A stretch of 64,000 nucleotides of DNA from the NCBI GenBank assembly GCA_963575645.1, contig OY754476.1:7812001-7876000 (forward strand), read 5' to 3'. This stretch comes from Xanthostigma xanthostigma. Its lineage: Eukaryota > Arthropoda > Insecta > Raphidioptera > Raphidiidae. This document shows positions 21,710 through 33,190 of this stretch, piece by piece. The notes below the pieces were generated by a model. That model worked only from the letters and a program-made list of their open reading frames with translations, was not told the origin of the DNA and did no database searches. Positions within the stretch are counted from its first letter, which is position 1; every line of letters begins with the position of its first letter. Both the position numbers and the translations under genes were made by a program.

Positions 21710-22639
21710 GTGTAAACAACATATCACTGTTTGCCGGACGGCGTTTATATACAGTCCGGTCAGTATAACCTTGTCTACTTACAAACTTAACTTTCTGATC
21801 GCTGACTAGAATCACTGTTTACTGAACTTGTGTAAATAAGTTTCATTTCTGCGGTGTGTAAGTAGTGTGAACTACACGGGTCATTTTTTTCAATATATTC
21901 CAGAGTTGAGTCTACGTATACATTTACAGATCCCAGTTTAAAAAATGCTGCACTAGAATATTCCTCCTCAAGTCAGAAAATGTATTCATTTGTGGGGTAC
22001 GGAAGACATAGCAATTTTTGTATTGACTTACATGTATATTTTTTACCTCTGTATTTAATAAATGTGTCATTATTAGATGTATTATTAACTTCATTTCCAG
22101 GAAAGGTGTAAAGATAAAAATATTAACTAATTAGTTGATTGAAATGTTGGCTTCAAAAAAATACCAACGTCCAATCTAAATAATTTTCAAGATATCTATG
22201 AAAAAGACCGGTATATATTGGATAATGTTTTATCGACTACAGTTCTTATATTGTGCACCTACGAAGAGGAATCTATATAATATATTAAAACGTTGGCGTT
22301 TGTGCCTTCAGGAGCATTCACACTACCTGTCTATCATTTTTCTTTTATACTGCCATTTTCAAAGCGTGACATATATAAATATTAATTAAGCCTGTCATTA
22401 TATTTTATAACTGATGTTAACTCAATTTATCAAAATTAATTTAAAACTGTAAAACACATACGAGGTTTGGCGTAAAAGTAGTAACAATTTTTGGAACGAA
22501 GCCCCTTATGGGACGTTATAGATATGAATGGAGAGGGCTAGGAAAAAAGAAACGAAAAGAAGAAAATGTAAAAAAAAGGCCGTAAAGAAAATCTGTCACG
22601 AAAATCTAATTTAATTACCTGTTGAATGTCTGTCCGCAG
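21710..22639. other. No feature seen
   Basis: AT-rich. GGAACGAAGCCCCTTATGG near 22494 resembles a dispersed insect repeat, and a related string lies inverted at 23290-23330. Confidence 0.3.
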
Positions 22640-22780
22640 ACATAGAAAGTTGAAATTTGGCATGGGGAGCAAATTGAAAACAAAAAAGTTTTTCGCTTGT
22701 AATTCGCTCAATTTAAATCAGATCGGTTCGAAACCTGTCTTAAGCGAAAGAAGAGAACATTTTATATAGATTTCGTATAA
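22640..22780 (+). repeat. Dispersed insect repeat, related to 7436-7510
   Basis: TTAAATCAGATCGGTTCG, AAACCTGTCTTAAGCG and AAAGAAGAGAACATTT match the right part of the repeat at 7436-7510. It is preceded by AGTTGAAATTTGGCATGG. Non-coding. Confidence 0.45.
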
Positions 22781-23069
22781 CAAAATTCGCGCAAATAGTT
22801 TTTTTAGACATAAAAAAACAGAAATAAACACTGATTAAAATCGATCTTGTTTAATACATCGCTTACGCAGATGGGTTATCTTTGTCTGTTGTATACTGTG
22901 TTATGGACACTTAAAGATTGCGTATGTTCTGTCTTAAAAAGATCGCATTTGTTCAAAAACCGATACCATTTCCAATATCAGTCAGTTTTTTGACATCAAT
23001 ATTTTATGAAATGCAACGCCTTCTAACTTCATGATTTGTTATTAAACCTATAGAAATAGCGATATCTAC

Positions 23070-23143
23070 GCAAGGTTAATGGTTCAGTGGTAGAATACTC
23101 ATCTGCCATGCGGGTGTCCTGGTTCGATTCCCGATAGATGCAC
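23070..23143 (+). pseudogene. tRNA-Gly(GCC)-like sequence, probable SINE head
   Basis: TGGTTCAGTGGTAGAAT (A box), CTGCCAT (anticodon loop with GCC) and GGTTCGATTCC (B box) align with tRNA-Gly(GCC). The 5' acceptor strand does not pair with TAGATGC, and an A/T-rich tail follows (AACAAATG, then TTTTTATTTTTTT). This points to a tRNA-derived SINE head or a tRNA pseudogene, not a working tRNA. The tail resembles that of the tRNA-like copy at 36375-36443. Confidence 0.65.
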
Positions 23144-24080
23144 AACAAATGTTATTTTTATTTTTTTAAAGTTGCAAATCACGATTATTTTTGTTTAATA
23201 ATCATATTATAGGTGTTATAAATAAAAATTTCGAAAAATGTATCAGACAAATTAGTAAAAAATTATTTTATACATAATAAAATAGCGAAAAGAACTTCGT
23301 TCCAACCGGGTGTTCCACGACACCTTTCATCTTTTGTTTTCCAACTGGCAACAGTGTGATATTGCCGATTTTTACCAGACTCTGACACGCCAAGCAAGGG
23401 TATTGTGTTTATCAGTACGTGCGTAATTTGAGAAAAGTGCCCCCTAAAAATCGACAAGAATCCATAAAATGGTGAGATGGAATGAATAGCTGTTTCTCTC
23501 AGAAGCTATAGAAATAGAAATAAAAATTTATTGCCTCTGTACACAAGTAAAACTAGTATAGATATGTCACAAATACCGACAATGTAGTTACTGCAGTATA
23601 TCCTTTCTCCTTTACGGTAATTTTAGAGTCGTATCGGATTATTTATTTTAATTGTTTTGTTCTGTTAAGTATAAGTCTAGTAGTTCTTTTGAAACCGAAA
23701 TGAAACACTCAGTAAAACGTCCAGTTTAATAATTGTGTGGAATTTGTTCAGAAGTCTTCGTCGGTATTTTGAGAGGACCGTAATTTAAACAATAATGTAA
23801 ATGACCGAAAAGTTAAATTTGGTGTAAACGCAGTTTTATCCAGGGTCGGATTAGAACTGAACATCCATATACACGTACCTATGTGTATTATACAGTTTAT
23901 CTGTATATAGTGTGTCCTATTTTCGTCGTTTGCTTCAGAGACCCAATCAATCGTTAAAAAATATCAGGATGCACCTTGAGGGCAATTTTTTATAGTTATC
24001 ATAAATCAATCCACATAAGTATTAAGACAGCTGTTTACTCTAAAATAGTCATAAACACCACCACCGAACAAGAAAAATTG
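23144..24080. other. No gene seen; one weak repeat
   Basis: Bases 23290-23330 (AACTTCGTTCCAACCGGGTG) look like part of a dispersed repeat. The rest is AT-rich and unassigned. Confidence 0.3.
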
Positions 24081-24099
24081 ATTTATCTGGGCATGTCTC

Positions 24100-24200
24100 C
24101 GTAGAGTAAATGGTAATTCAGACGCCGCGATAGTGACATATTTGGGTTTGAGTTCCGACAGTGACAATATTTGAAAATATATTTTTTCTAATATTGCATT
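24100..24200 (+). repeat. Possible tRNA-derived SINE remnant
   Basis: A B-box-like GGGTTTGAGTTCCGAC is followed by GTGAC and ATATTTGAAAATAT with a T-run. The same layout occurs at 44865-44945 (GGATTAGAGTCCCAACGG, then GTGACATTATTTGAAAATAT). The A box is not clear. It is probably a degenerate SINE family with two copies in the window. Confidence 0.35.
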
Positions 24201-26083
24201 GAAACGTCAACAATTCGTGTTTCATTACAACAATAGCAAACTAGAGCTATCTATTTGTTAAATTATAGATGTCTACGAGAAAATGCTAGTTAAATTGTTG
24301 TAGGTTATAAACGTTCGACAACACAAGTTATAAACGTAATTGACTTGTTAGACAATTGTGCAATATTTGGTTTTTGTAATCCTGTCTGGCAGTTCACAGT
24401 TTCGGAACGGCGCGGACGCGGCGAGCCTAAAATGTGAACACACTGTAGCTATATATACATATATATGTGTAATATAGTAACATTTACTATTTACTTCACA
24501 TAATATGTCTGTCTGCGCTCCTAAGTCGTAAATTGACTCTGCGACTACCACCAACCGAAGGTCCATTTACCATTTATATGTGTATCCATTTCATGTAGGT
24601 TCATATACAGAATGTCCTAAAAATATTTAAAGCTAGATTAAAGATATCAAAAATCCACAGTTTTATAACAAAATCAAAAACAAGATAATAAACATTAACA
24701 TGAAAATAAAAAAATCTGCCAATCCAAGTTTCAAGATTTTTTTTTCTTTGAGGGAATACATTCAATAATCCGACTTTAATTACATACGTTGGTACAATCT
24801 CTGTCTTCGGATCGGATTATTTTATGTGATGCATACTTAATTATTTCAATTATGATTTTTTTATGTGAAAAAGAATTAAGTACGACTGAATTTGTAATGA
24901 AGTTCAGAGGAAAATGTTAACAAAATATGAATATTTGTATTATAATATAATTTATAAATTATATTAAAATAAAGATGTTTAACTTCTTATTTGGCTGATA
25001 TTTTCTTCTAACTCTAAACTTCATAATTTTATTAGATTTAATTTTACCATTTATAAACGCAATTAATTAACACTACTTAGATCACTTATAGACAGTTATC
25101 AATCATTTGAGAGCAAGCTTATCTAAATGACAATTTCGTCATTCGATATCCACTGGGTAATTAATCATTCCATTTAATAGCGAAACTGTTCAAAGTTTTT
25201 ACTGTGAACTCTTCGTATTCCAACTAACAAAAGTCAATAAGTTCTACTACTTCACATACCCAAGTACAAATAATGCTTATAACTGACAGTTAAACAATTT
25301 CAAGATAAGTACTCGGCACTTAAGAAAATTGAAAATATAATTTAGAAAATTCACGAACACCTTCACTGGTCAGCGACAAATGCAATTAAATTCTTTTAGC
25401 TACTGTAGTAGTTCAGCAATGAGCTGTTCTTTTATCTAACCATTCTCTATTTTTACATAAATTTTCTTTGTGAGTTGATCCCCGTTCACAAAAATAAACG
25501 AAAAAATTACGAAAATGTTAAACTTTTATTAAAATGTTTTAAAAGTTAATAAAACTTTCTGTGAAAAGTTGAACGTTATTTTTGAAAAGTTGTAGACCAC
25601 TTTCCAGCCCTGGTATGTTACAGTGAAGTCCATCTGGAAATACACTGACACTCTAGTACAATAACGTAAACGAAACAAAACAAATTTATGACTTTATGTG
25701 CACGCGATATATTGCTATTGTCTGCCTTTTGCCATCTCGTTAATACACATGTACCATACATGTACGCAGTGGCGCACTTACAAAGATAATTAATTTATGG
25801 AAAACGTCTGTTATAGGTACACAGATTTGATTGCCTAAATCTTAACTTTTATGTTATCGAAACTATACTATCTTCCGTGGTATAAAAACAATTTCTGAAC
25901 AAAAAAAGTTCAAAGATTTTTTAAAGACATTTATTTGCGAAATTTATAGTTTACAGATGTTCCTCAATATATGTGACCACTGTCTCTCTTATTTGCTCAT
26001 TAAGCTTTCTCCCACCTTCGGTCAAAAAAGCAGTTGATTTAATAACCATAAACTAGTTGATATCCCTTCACGAAAGAACTAAC
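24201..26083. other. No feature seen; one small GC-rich spot
   Basis: Nearly 1.9 kb of AT-rich sequence. The only departure is a GC-rich stretch near 24405-24430 (ACGGCGCGGACGCGGCGAGC) after a CTAAAA that could be an acceptor on the minus strand. No donor follows, so no exon is called. Confidence 0.35.
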
Positions 26084-26385
26084 ATAACCAAAAAGCTTCA
26101 ATAAATAAAATTATCGACCAATTTTTCAGACAAATATATATTAACAAAAAATAATAACGAATACATTGACGTTTCAGTGATTATTTTTTCAATTTTTGAT
26201 TATAATTTAAAAACTTGAAGAGGATATTTTTAAATACGAATTAGAAATTAATTATTCATTATTTTTATATTTTTTAGATCAGTTCTGAAGAAGCTCCAAA
26301 TCCGGACCTGAAAAATTGGTCGATAATTTTATTTATTGAAGAATTCTAATCAGACGTTAATCAAAGATTTGAATAACCAAAAAGC
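26084..26385 (+). mobile_element. Tail-A element with exact 13-bp target duplication
   Basis: ATAACCAAAAAGC occurs at 26084-26096 and 26373-26385. The insert (26097-26372) starts with TTCAATAAATAAAATTATCG and carries the same block inverted near its 3' end. It finishes with TCAGACGTTAATCAAAGATT. Upstream of the 3' block lies CTGAAGAAGCTCC...GGACCTGAAA, a decayed hammerhead-like core. The layout (inverted 5' block, body, 3' tail, 13-bp duplication) is the fullest Tail-A form in the window. Confidence 0.8.
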
Positions 26386-26829
26386 GTTGATTTAAACATT
26401 ACAGAAAATTCCTTAAACTTAAAAAATATATTAAGTACTTCACTGCGCAGACACTACAGCTACCATTTATATACAAATTGTATGTCCGAACATAGTGCCT
26501 GTAGTATATCCATCCATTGTTTCTCTTAATAGATAGCTTCAACTTGTACACAATGGAATTAGCGACTTTTTTCTGCAAAATATTGATTCCATTATTACCT
26601 ATATTAAAAATGCATTCCTTTAAATGACGATTAAAAAATATTGACTGTTTCAAAAATTTTTAACCAAATACAAATAAAACAGAATATTGAGGAAATTGAA
26701 AGAAGAGCGGAGTTTTGCTTCGTGTCTGTTCATTCTAGCACGTAGAATATTTACAATTTACTCACTTAAAGAAACTTTTCAATGCAATTGACACTAGAGA
26801 ATCGCATAAAGCGACGCTTTTTATAGATA

Positions 26830-26895
26830 CTAGTGGTCACCAAATGGTCGAAATTCGAGCATAATTTATTAAATTTTTAAGTTTGAACACTCATA
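26830..26895 (-). mobile_element. Heli-D terminus, copy 1
   Basis: CTAGTGGTCACC at 26830, then GTCGAAATTCG, then AAATTTTTAAGTTTGAAC, matches 50575-50640. On the minus strand it reads as a Helitron-type 3' end: CGAATTTCGAC followed by CTAG before T. Confidence 0.45.
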
Positions 26896-26935
26896 TCGTT
26901 ACCACAACTTTTTTCCTTCCCGTATTTATATATGA

Positions 26936-27100
26936 CTAGCTGTAGCCTCCGATTTCGTCGGCGTGGGTTTAAGTTTTTTTGCGCGGAGCCCTAATTCTTT
27001 TTCTAAAATAAAAGTAGCCTGCGTTACTCCTTACAACAACAACTATCTGCCAGTGAATGAAGATATAAGGGACGACGACATTAATGAAGATTTTATTTAT
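26936..27100 (-). mobile_element. Helitron/insect repeat terminus, minus strand
   Basis: CTAGCTGTAGCCTCCGATTT at 26936 is the inverse of the common insect terminus ending ...GGGCAACAGCTAG. AATAAAAGTAGCCTGCGTTAC follows, another hallmark of this repeat. A similar end lies at 53378. Confidence 0.5.
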
Positions 27101-27967
27101 TTTATATTACTTCCATATGCATTTAGTAAAAAGCTCTTATTTTGACATTACAGACACTTCAATTTTATTTATTTGAATAGAATACCTAGTCTTTGATTAA
27201 AGCACATTAATAAAACGTCATTAAATAGGTACAACTGTATAAATCCTGACGAATTATTATTCCACATCTTGAAAATAAAAATAATTGTAATATTCATGTT
27301 ATTATGATAATTGCAAAGGACAAAGCAGAAAGGCAAGACAAACGCTTCAGTTCGAACAAATACAAATGTATAAGTAGGTATATTTATATGTATGAATCTA
27401 TATCCTTGGTTATGCCATAATAAAATGACAACACTTGTTGCTTTACCGAAGCTCCCTCTATACAGAGAGAAGCGTAAGCTAACCTTATACCACCCACCCA
27501 CCAACCAGTACCTACAGATCTCCCTTACAAAGTACCGCCATTGCCACAGTCTTCACTTCGACATTGCCGCCTCACAACCCACACCGCTACAAACGCGCAT
27601 GGAACGCTCAGAAACTTTCTCCCCGGTCTTACTCTATACTATACACTTCGTCCTACCCCACTTTACTCTATATCTCCGTTTCCAAGCGAACAACTCTAAA
27701 GCTTAATACCAACAGTTTAAGGTAAAAGAGCTAATGAATTGTTTAATTACTTACTATTTTGAATAAAAATCATTCGGTACTAATCGAGTGAAATAGTAAA
27801 GATGCATTTTCTTTACTTCCAAATATCGATAATGCTAATAAAAAAAGGCATGACTCAGAGATTCACAGACGAAGCGAGTGATAGGCGCTTCCAGCTATTG
27901 CTTGGGTTGCGCCTAAAAACTGTAAAAAATGATTTACAATGTGTTACTTTTTTAAAATAATTTCGTC
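27101..27967. other. Unassigned; C-rich strand near 27430-27710
   Basis: Bases 27440-27700 are richer in C on the plus strand (CCACCCACCCACC, CATTGCCGCCTCAC, CCTACCCCACTTT) than the neighbours. A 104-codon frame covers it but resembles no protein. It could be a UTR or an unknown repeat. Confidence 0.25.
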
Positions 27968-28070
27968 TTTTTTATGTGAAACATCTAATGCCGCGTTTGG
28001 TTGGGAGTAAAACCGTGCAATTGACGCGACTGTTTTATAGGAGGACGTTACATTTATGTGCGTGGATTGA
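27968..28070 (+). repeat. Partner of the repeat at 478-547
   Basis: TTATGTGAAACATCTAATG, AGTAAAACCGTGCAATTG, CGACTGTTTTATAGGAGG and ACGTTACA match the inverse of 478-547. Terminal inverted repeats were not defined. Confidence 0.45.
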
Positions 28071-29448
28071 ACATGGCTGTAGTTGTAGGCGACATCAAAA
28101 TTTAAACAGGGCGAATTTTTTTACTAATTTATTTTTTTAGTTACAAGTATTTCGTTAGATGACAGATAGCGCGTAACGGTTTCTGTGGGTATGCGTTGTA
28201 ATATGGTTTTTGTTGACGGGTACATCTAACTGAAATTTATTAGTTACCTACTAGAATAGTCACTTAAGTGTCCCCACTAGTAACTTAAAGTTTCAGTGTC
28301 CATAGGACTTTAGGAAGTGTCCGTAGTGTGTCCATATAGGCTTTCTAATTTAAAGTTGCATTTGGCAAGCTTTCTATATTTCACAATATTTCACATCTAT
28401 CAGGCGTCTCATGACATAATTTTCAGATTTTTTTTCTAGCTGCCTGTCTGCCTGTTTCTATATAACGGGTAAACCCCTAATTCGATTTCAATGAAATGAA
28501 TTTTCAAATTCGAACTCTCTCGCTTTAAGGTGCTCGCATAGAAATAAAAGTATTTCTTTTACAAAATCAACATTACGACCGAACTATTTTTTACTAAAAT
28601 TCGTTAAACGTATTAAGAAGCTTCCAATTTCAAAATGGGAGACTTTAATATATACACTTTGAACTAATCCCTAAACGTTCCCAATTGATTTCGACGGAAC
28701 GTTGTAAAATAAATAATAATAGTTGCTAATTAATTAAATATTACTTCTACAAATAATAAAAACAAAAACAACTAGAAAACAGTTTAATCGTGTCAAATAT
28801 GCTTTATAAACGAAGTAAGATGATCACACACTCTGCTGGCTTCATGACTATAATAATAATGACGTTTCTATTCATTCATACCTTTTGTACTGTTTCTTCT
28901 TTTCTATCACTGTGTTTGTCTCACTTCAACCCAATGCGTTGCAAATATACGCAATAGATAATATCTGAGTGAAATAAAAAAACAAAATTGATGGATAGTT
29001 AGACAGTTCTCTAATTAATATTTACAAACCTTTTTTTAATTTCTTTTTCTATAAACAAAGCCTGCCAAAACAAATTCAAAAGTTCACGCCGATGATATCG
29101 TGAGAATAGCTAGTTATTAATACAGAAAAAAGTCGGTCAACTTAAAAAAAATCGAATGAAAAGATAGATCAATAATGACCTCATAAATAGGTACCGGACT
29201 TTTAAATAAATACGAATCCGTTGTCAAAGCCGTAGAAATTTTTTTTGTTGGAGGGGAGTAAAGCAAAAAAATCAATATTTTTTTTAAGTTTCATTAATAT
29301 CAGACAAGAATACACGACAGAAGGTGTCAAGCAAAATATTAATTCCCAAACTAATTATGTTACAAAATACGCTGTAGCAATCTTGCCTAAATTTTGTTTT
29401 TTCATTAGATATTCGTAATATTTTCAGTTTTATTTTTTATTATTAATA
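28071..29448. other. No feature seen
   Basis: AT-rich. CTGTCTGCCTGTTTC near 28445 recalls the start of some dispersed repeats but cannot be bounded. Confidence 0.3.
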
Positions 29449-29796
29449 TAAAAATTAATTAGTATTAAGCTATTTATTATCTAATAAATTGTACGAAAGA
29501 TTGAAAGTTTGATGACTAAAAAAATAATGAAAAATTAATAATTAATTTTTCATTATTTTTTGAATCATCAAACTTTCAATCTTTCGTACAATTTATTAGA
29601 TAATAAATAGCTTAATACTAATTAATTTTTATATTTTTTAGATATTTCTGAAGAAGATCCAAATCCCGATCGAAACGTCATCTTGTGTTATATTGATTTG
29701 TTATTTTTTTATTTTTTGTCAATATATTGGTCTGAGAAAAATTGGTCGACAATTTTATTTATTTGAAGAGTTCTATTCAGACGTTAATCAAAGATT
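29449..29796 (+). mobile_element. Tail-A element with a near-perfect foldback
   Basis: Arms of about 90 bases (29449-29540 and 29541-29631) are almost identical inverse copies (AGTATTAAGCTATTTATT... and its inverse). The plus arm runs on into CTGAAGA (29648-29654), GATC...GATC (29656-29671) and GAAACGTC. The Tail-A block and terminus TCAGACGTT and AATCAAAGATT follow near 29782-29796. The AT-rich flanks do not allow a sure target duplication. It is the best-preserved hammerhead-like core among the Tail-A copies. Confidence 0.65.
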
Positions 29797-31185
29797 TCTA
29801 TTTTATTATATTAATGCTCTGTTGCAGAAAACATTATCTGAGTTGACAATGACTTTACATTTGTGACCGTACATAAGAATTTTAAATCGAGCCATCTCAA
29901 AAAAACAATCGATTGAAATGTTTTTTTTTTAACTATGGATACCTAATAAATCTAACTAAACAAATGCACTGTTTCTTATAAATTTTTAATCAGTTTTAAT
30001 TTTATTATAAAATTCGATTGCAATACGCCGTAAGTGCCTATATAAAGTTTTCGACATTTTAAATTGTCCTGTGTAAAGAAAAGATACTGCGCCTACACCA
30101 TAATCGACACGGTATTTCCACCAGAAAAACGTAAAAGGTTAAATACACTCGCTGGCGCACATTCGTTTTGTGTCGAAAATTCGCGACTCTGCAACTGCTT
30201 CTTGATTTGACGAAATTTTACGTACGATCGCGCGATTTGATAATAGTTCGCGGTTGATTTATAGCAATCGATGCGTTTGTTTCTCATTTGAAGCGTGTTC
30301 GACAACATCGGTTGCGTATTTGAGCGAATAGTGTGCGGCTTTGGGCTATTAGTAACTGCATCTGACGATCTATAAGCGATCACTTATGCCGGGCTGCAGA
30401 AAGTATTGTCAATAAATTTATTTGACAATAAGCTTACATTATGATCATATTATTTGATGAAATAAACAAAATACAACACAATTTGATTTAATCAAGACAA
30501 GTCACAACGAGATAGAAAATTTTTACCCTTTTCAACCGGCGAAACTTTTTTTTTAATTATTTAGGGACCAAAGAACTTATGAAAAATTAATTTAAAAAAC
30601 GTGTAGCCCTTCTTATCTGTGAAAATAGCCCACACGAAATAACCGTGCAAATTAATTTGTTTCGCGACAAAAAAAATTGTCGATAGTAACGCTCGTATAG
30701 AATCGGTTGTAATCGGTTATGCGTAGCTAATAGAAACCTGAAACAAAACAATGTTGTGATCGACAATGCGCAGTTTAATGTCGTTATGAATCATTCTGTC
30801 ATGTAGAACATTAAGTTGTACTCACACAAAAACAAATGGTACGCGGGTAGCGGCTAGTATTATATATACACACACTGGTATTTGTAATAAAATATTGTGT
30901 CGTGTCAGTATCTTTTCTCAGCAGATGGCTAACCTTTCTATCTTACAGAATATGCAGATTGCAGAAGTGGCTTAAGGTAGAATCAGAACATAAAAGCAAT
31001 AGGCGTAGTTTTTCTTTGTGCTTATTTCGCCGTCCCTGTTGACATTAGGAGCACATCCAAGGGCGTAGATATAGAGGGTAAAGGGGGTAATTACCGCCCC
31101 ACCATAATGACTAACTAAAAAACAAAATTTAGACAAGATTGCAACAGCATATTCAACGATATTTTAATTTAAAAATGTAGTGTAA
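29797..31185. other. Mostly unassigned; contains a promoter-like island
   Basis: Apart from the island at 30095-30400 (separate entry), the stretch is AT-rich. GGGTAGCGGCTAG at 30845-30857 before T looks like a lone Helitron 3' terminus, but its 5' end is not visible. Confidence 0.3.
30095..30400 (-). promoter_or_regulatory. CpG-richer, TATA-containing promoter-like island
   Basis: On the minus strand, TATAAATC (30263-30256) is followed about 30 bases on by GATCGTACG and AATTTCGTCAAATC. Upstream are CGCTTATAGATCGTCAG and several CG dinucleotides, unlike the flanks. It could start a minus-strand transcript, for example one reaching the exon at 9995-10081. A CpG-rich repeat would look similar. 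Confidence 0.25.
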
Positions 31186-31335
31186 ACGAGCGTGTTGTCT
31201 CGTCTATTTCGTTGCAAACGAGGCACGAACTATGCTCGGGGAACCCCGCGCTTGTCAGTGTCTTGTCTCCCGCCCACTTTGGCCTCGCGTCTATTTCGTT
31301 GCATACGAGGCACGAACAATGCTCGGGGAAACTTT
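31186..31335 (+). repeat. Direct repeat of about 46 bases
   Basis: CGTCTATTTCGTTGCAAACG with GAGGCACGAAC and ATGCTCGGGGAA occurs at 31190-31236. It recurs at 31287-31333 with two or three changes, spaced 97 bases apart. GC-rich unique sequence lies between them. The second copy runs straight into the hAT transposase frame. Confidence 0.7.
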
Positions 31336-31344
31336 AGTTTCCAA

Positions 31345-31485
31345 ATGAGTGCTGTCGCATCTGAGAGACTATTTTCCAGTGCAGGTCTTATTCAAACAGA
31401 CTTACAAAATCGCCTTTCTCCGCAAAACTTAAGATTACTTTGTTTTTTAAACAAAAATCTTATCAATGTTAATTTTAATTACTAA
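31345..31485 (+). pseudogene. hAT transposase, C-terminal dimerization region, truncated
   Basis: The frame reads MSAVASERLFSSAGLIQTD and then continues with NRLSPQNLRLLCFLNKNL before TAA. SER(L/V)FS.AG followed by NRL and a hydrophobic FL..NL block is the hallmark of the hAT C-terminal dimerization domain, the last part of a transposase normally of 500-700 residues. Everything upstream is missing and replaced by the direct repeat. The element's right end follows at 31679. It is a dead 3' fragment of an autonomous hAT. Confidence 0.8.
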
Positions 31486-31554
31486 AATTTTTAATTATCT
31501 AATATTAACCTATGTCTCCACTTTTTATATTCATAAAAAAAATCTAACTTGTGA

Positions 31555-31687
31555 TTTATTTATTATACCTTCATTTTTGAATTCACAATAAGCGTATCGG
31601 TATCGGTATCGCCGATATTTTTATAAGAGTATCGGTATCGGTATCGCATCGGTGAAAAGGCGTATCGATGCATCCCTAATTAAGACG
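31555..31687 (+). mobile_element. Right terminus of the hAT element
   Basis: GTATCGGTATCGGTATCGCC recurs twice and leads to CGTATCGATGCATCCCTA, ending at 31679. On the minus strand that is TAGGGATGCATCGATACG, a hAT-type terminus. The next eight bases, ATTAAGAC, would be the target copy. The left end was not found. Confidence 0.6.
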
Positions 31688-31979
31688 TGTGACTATACGA
31701 GCAAAATTATTCACCCCTCCATTTGCCTTTCTCCCAGTAAACTCACACTGGTATTAAGGGACTATCAATGTGTCAAATTTAAGTCGAAAAATGTTCCTAG
31801 TTTTGATTCGCTCGTTAAGTACAGTAATAGCCGGTTGAACTCTCTCGTGTTACAAAATACCGTCAGATTTGAATCGCCAATAACCATGAGACTAACATAT
31901 ATGTTAACAACGGTTGAGCTCACACCGAATAGATCATGTCTGTACGCGCTTGTCGTACAGGATTTGTTTTGCCTGTGGC

Positions 31980-32129
31980 GTCGTCACACGTGTGTATGCG
32001 CATGCGCGTAATAGTCACGAATAATCTTTGTGTAAAGTTTTAAATTAATGTAGCGTGGAAATGTGTTTAGCTGAGAAGTTAATTCGGGTGTCGTTGTGAG
32101 GAGCTCGCGGGGTACTACTAGGACTTAAA
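31980..32129 (+). promoter_or_regulatory. Promoter-like region with a possible first exon
   Basis: CACACGTGTG (31985-31994, an E-box palindrome) is followed by TGCGCATGCGC (31997-32007), the NRF-1/Ewg consensus typical of TATA-less insect promoters. The sequence up to a good donor (CTTAAA then GTGAGAAAA, 32130) is GC-richer and has no ATG-led frame, so it could be a non-coding first exon. No downstream exon was found. Confidence 0.3.
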
Positions 32130-32742
32130 GTGAGAAAATAAAAATAGGCGACGAAATATATGTGAAAATCGATATTAAATTGAAAATAACAAAATAATTA
32201 AAAGATGTCTTCTCAGATAACTCGCAAATATGCTCGGAATTATAGAATACGCAAATTGACGATGCACATTTTTTCGTTTTATATACAAAAATAGAATGAA
32301 AATGGAAACTGTGTCTTGAGCCAGCCCTGAGTATGCGTTATGCTTGATGGCTCCCTACCTCCATAAAATCTGGACCCTGACGGTCTCCAAAGGAAAACGC
32401 TATTAAAATACATGTTATGTTCCTATACTCCACTTTCCTTTTTATTGCTTTCCACATTTTACCAATTTATGCACAAACTTGATATTCTTACACTAAAAAG
32501 TTAAATATAACTTCAGTCATAACGTTCCAATCCTCGATATATGTTTCCAGGCATTTTATTTTTATATTATTACTGATTGTCAGACTTGCTGAAACCTTCA
32601 AAACTCATTCAAGAATTATAAAGCGCTACGAAACATCTACCGAGTGGTCTATAAACACTACAATTTTCCTGTAGATAGTCTCACTTTCATATTGAGCCTG
32701 ATGGAAACCCTATCTTAACACGTTTTTTGTACGATGATACCT
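32130..32742. other. No feature seen
   Basis: AT-rich; nothing recognised. Confidence 0.3.
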
Positions 32743-33190
32743 AATTCCCGATAATAATAATAATAGTAATGCGTTTAACGTCCGTTTCTCCATTTTATGT
32801 CATAACAGACGCCATTCGCACCATTACTATCTTTTATCTACCACACTTCCCCTTATTTTTAAATTTTTAAACTTCAACTTAATTAACAGCAATGGGTAAA
32901 TGTAGGAATTTTTTAGGAAATTACGATAAGGTAGGCCAATTTTGAGCATAAGAGTTTGACAGGTAATTAATCGGCCATGGCCTTGAATAAGAAACCATCT
33001 CGATATTTATCTGGAATTGTTGAGGGAAACCATGAAAAACCTCAACAAGATGGCCGTTACAGGAATTACCGTTTTCTCGGCGAGAGGCAGTGGAAAAAAC
33101 TGCCAGCCACATCTGCCCCTGCCGGGATTTGAACCCGGTACCTCCCGAATGCGGGTCTAGTGCTGCACCACTCAGTAAAATTCCTGATAA
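32743..33190 (-). mobile_element. tRNA-derived SINE, long copy, with 12-bp target duplication
   Basis: Read on the minus strand from 33178 the head has GAGTGGTGCAGCACTAGA, then a B box GGTTCAAATCC inside a perfect CCGGG...CCCGG T-stem. The body follows (CACTGCCTCTCGCCGAG, AACGGTAATTCCTG, then about 250 further bases). It ends in an ATT repeat near 32757. AATTCCCGATAA (32743-32754) and AATTCCTGATAA (33179-33190) are the target copies, differing by one base. Related copies are at 58089-58245 (internally deleted) and 51577-51655 (tail side only). Confidence 0.8.

Noticed and set aside
23070-23143. Working tRNA-Gly gene
   Set aside because: A and B boxes and the anticodon loop are good, but the acceptor strands do not pair and a SINE-like T-rich tail follows.
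24400-24440. GC-rich exon on the minus strand
   Set aside because: It has an acceptor-like start but no donor and too short a frame.
31652-32011. 119-codon open frame on the plus strand as a gene
   Set aside because: It starts inside a hAT terminus, shows no domain, and overlaps promoter-like palindromes; probably chance.
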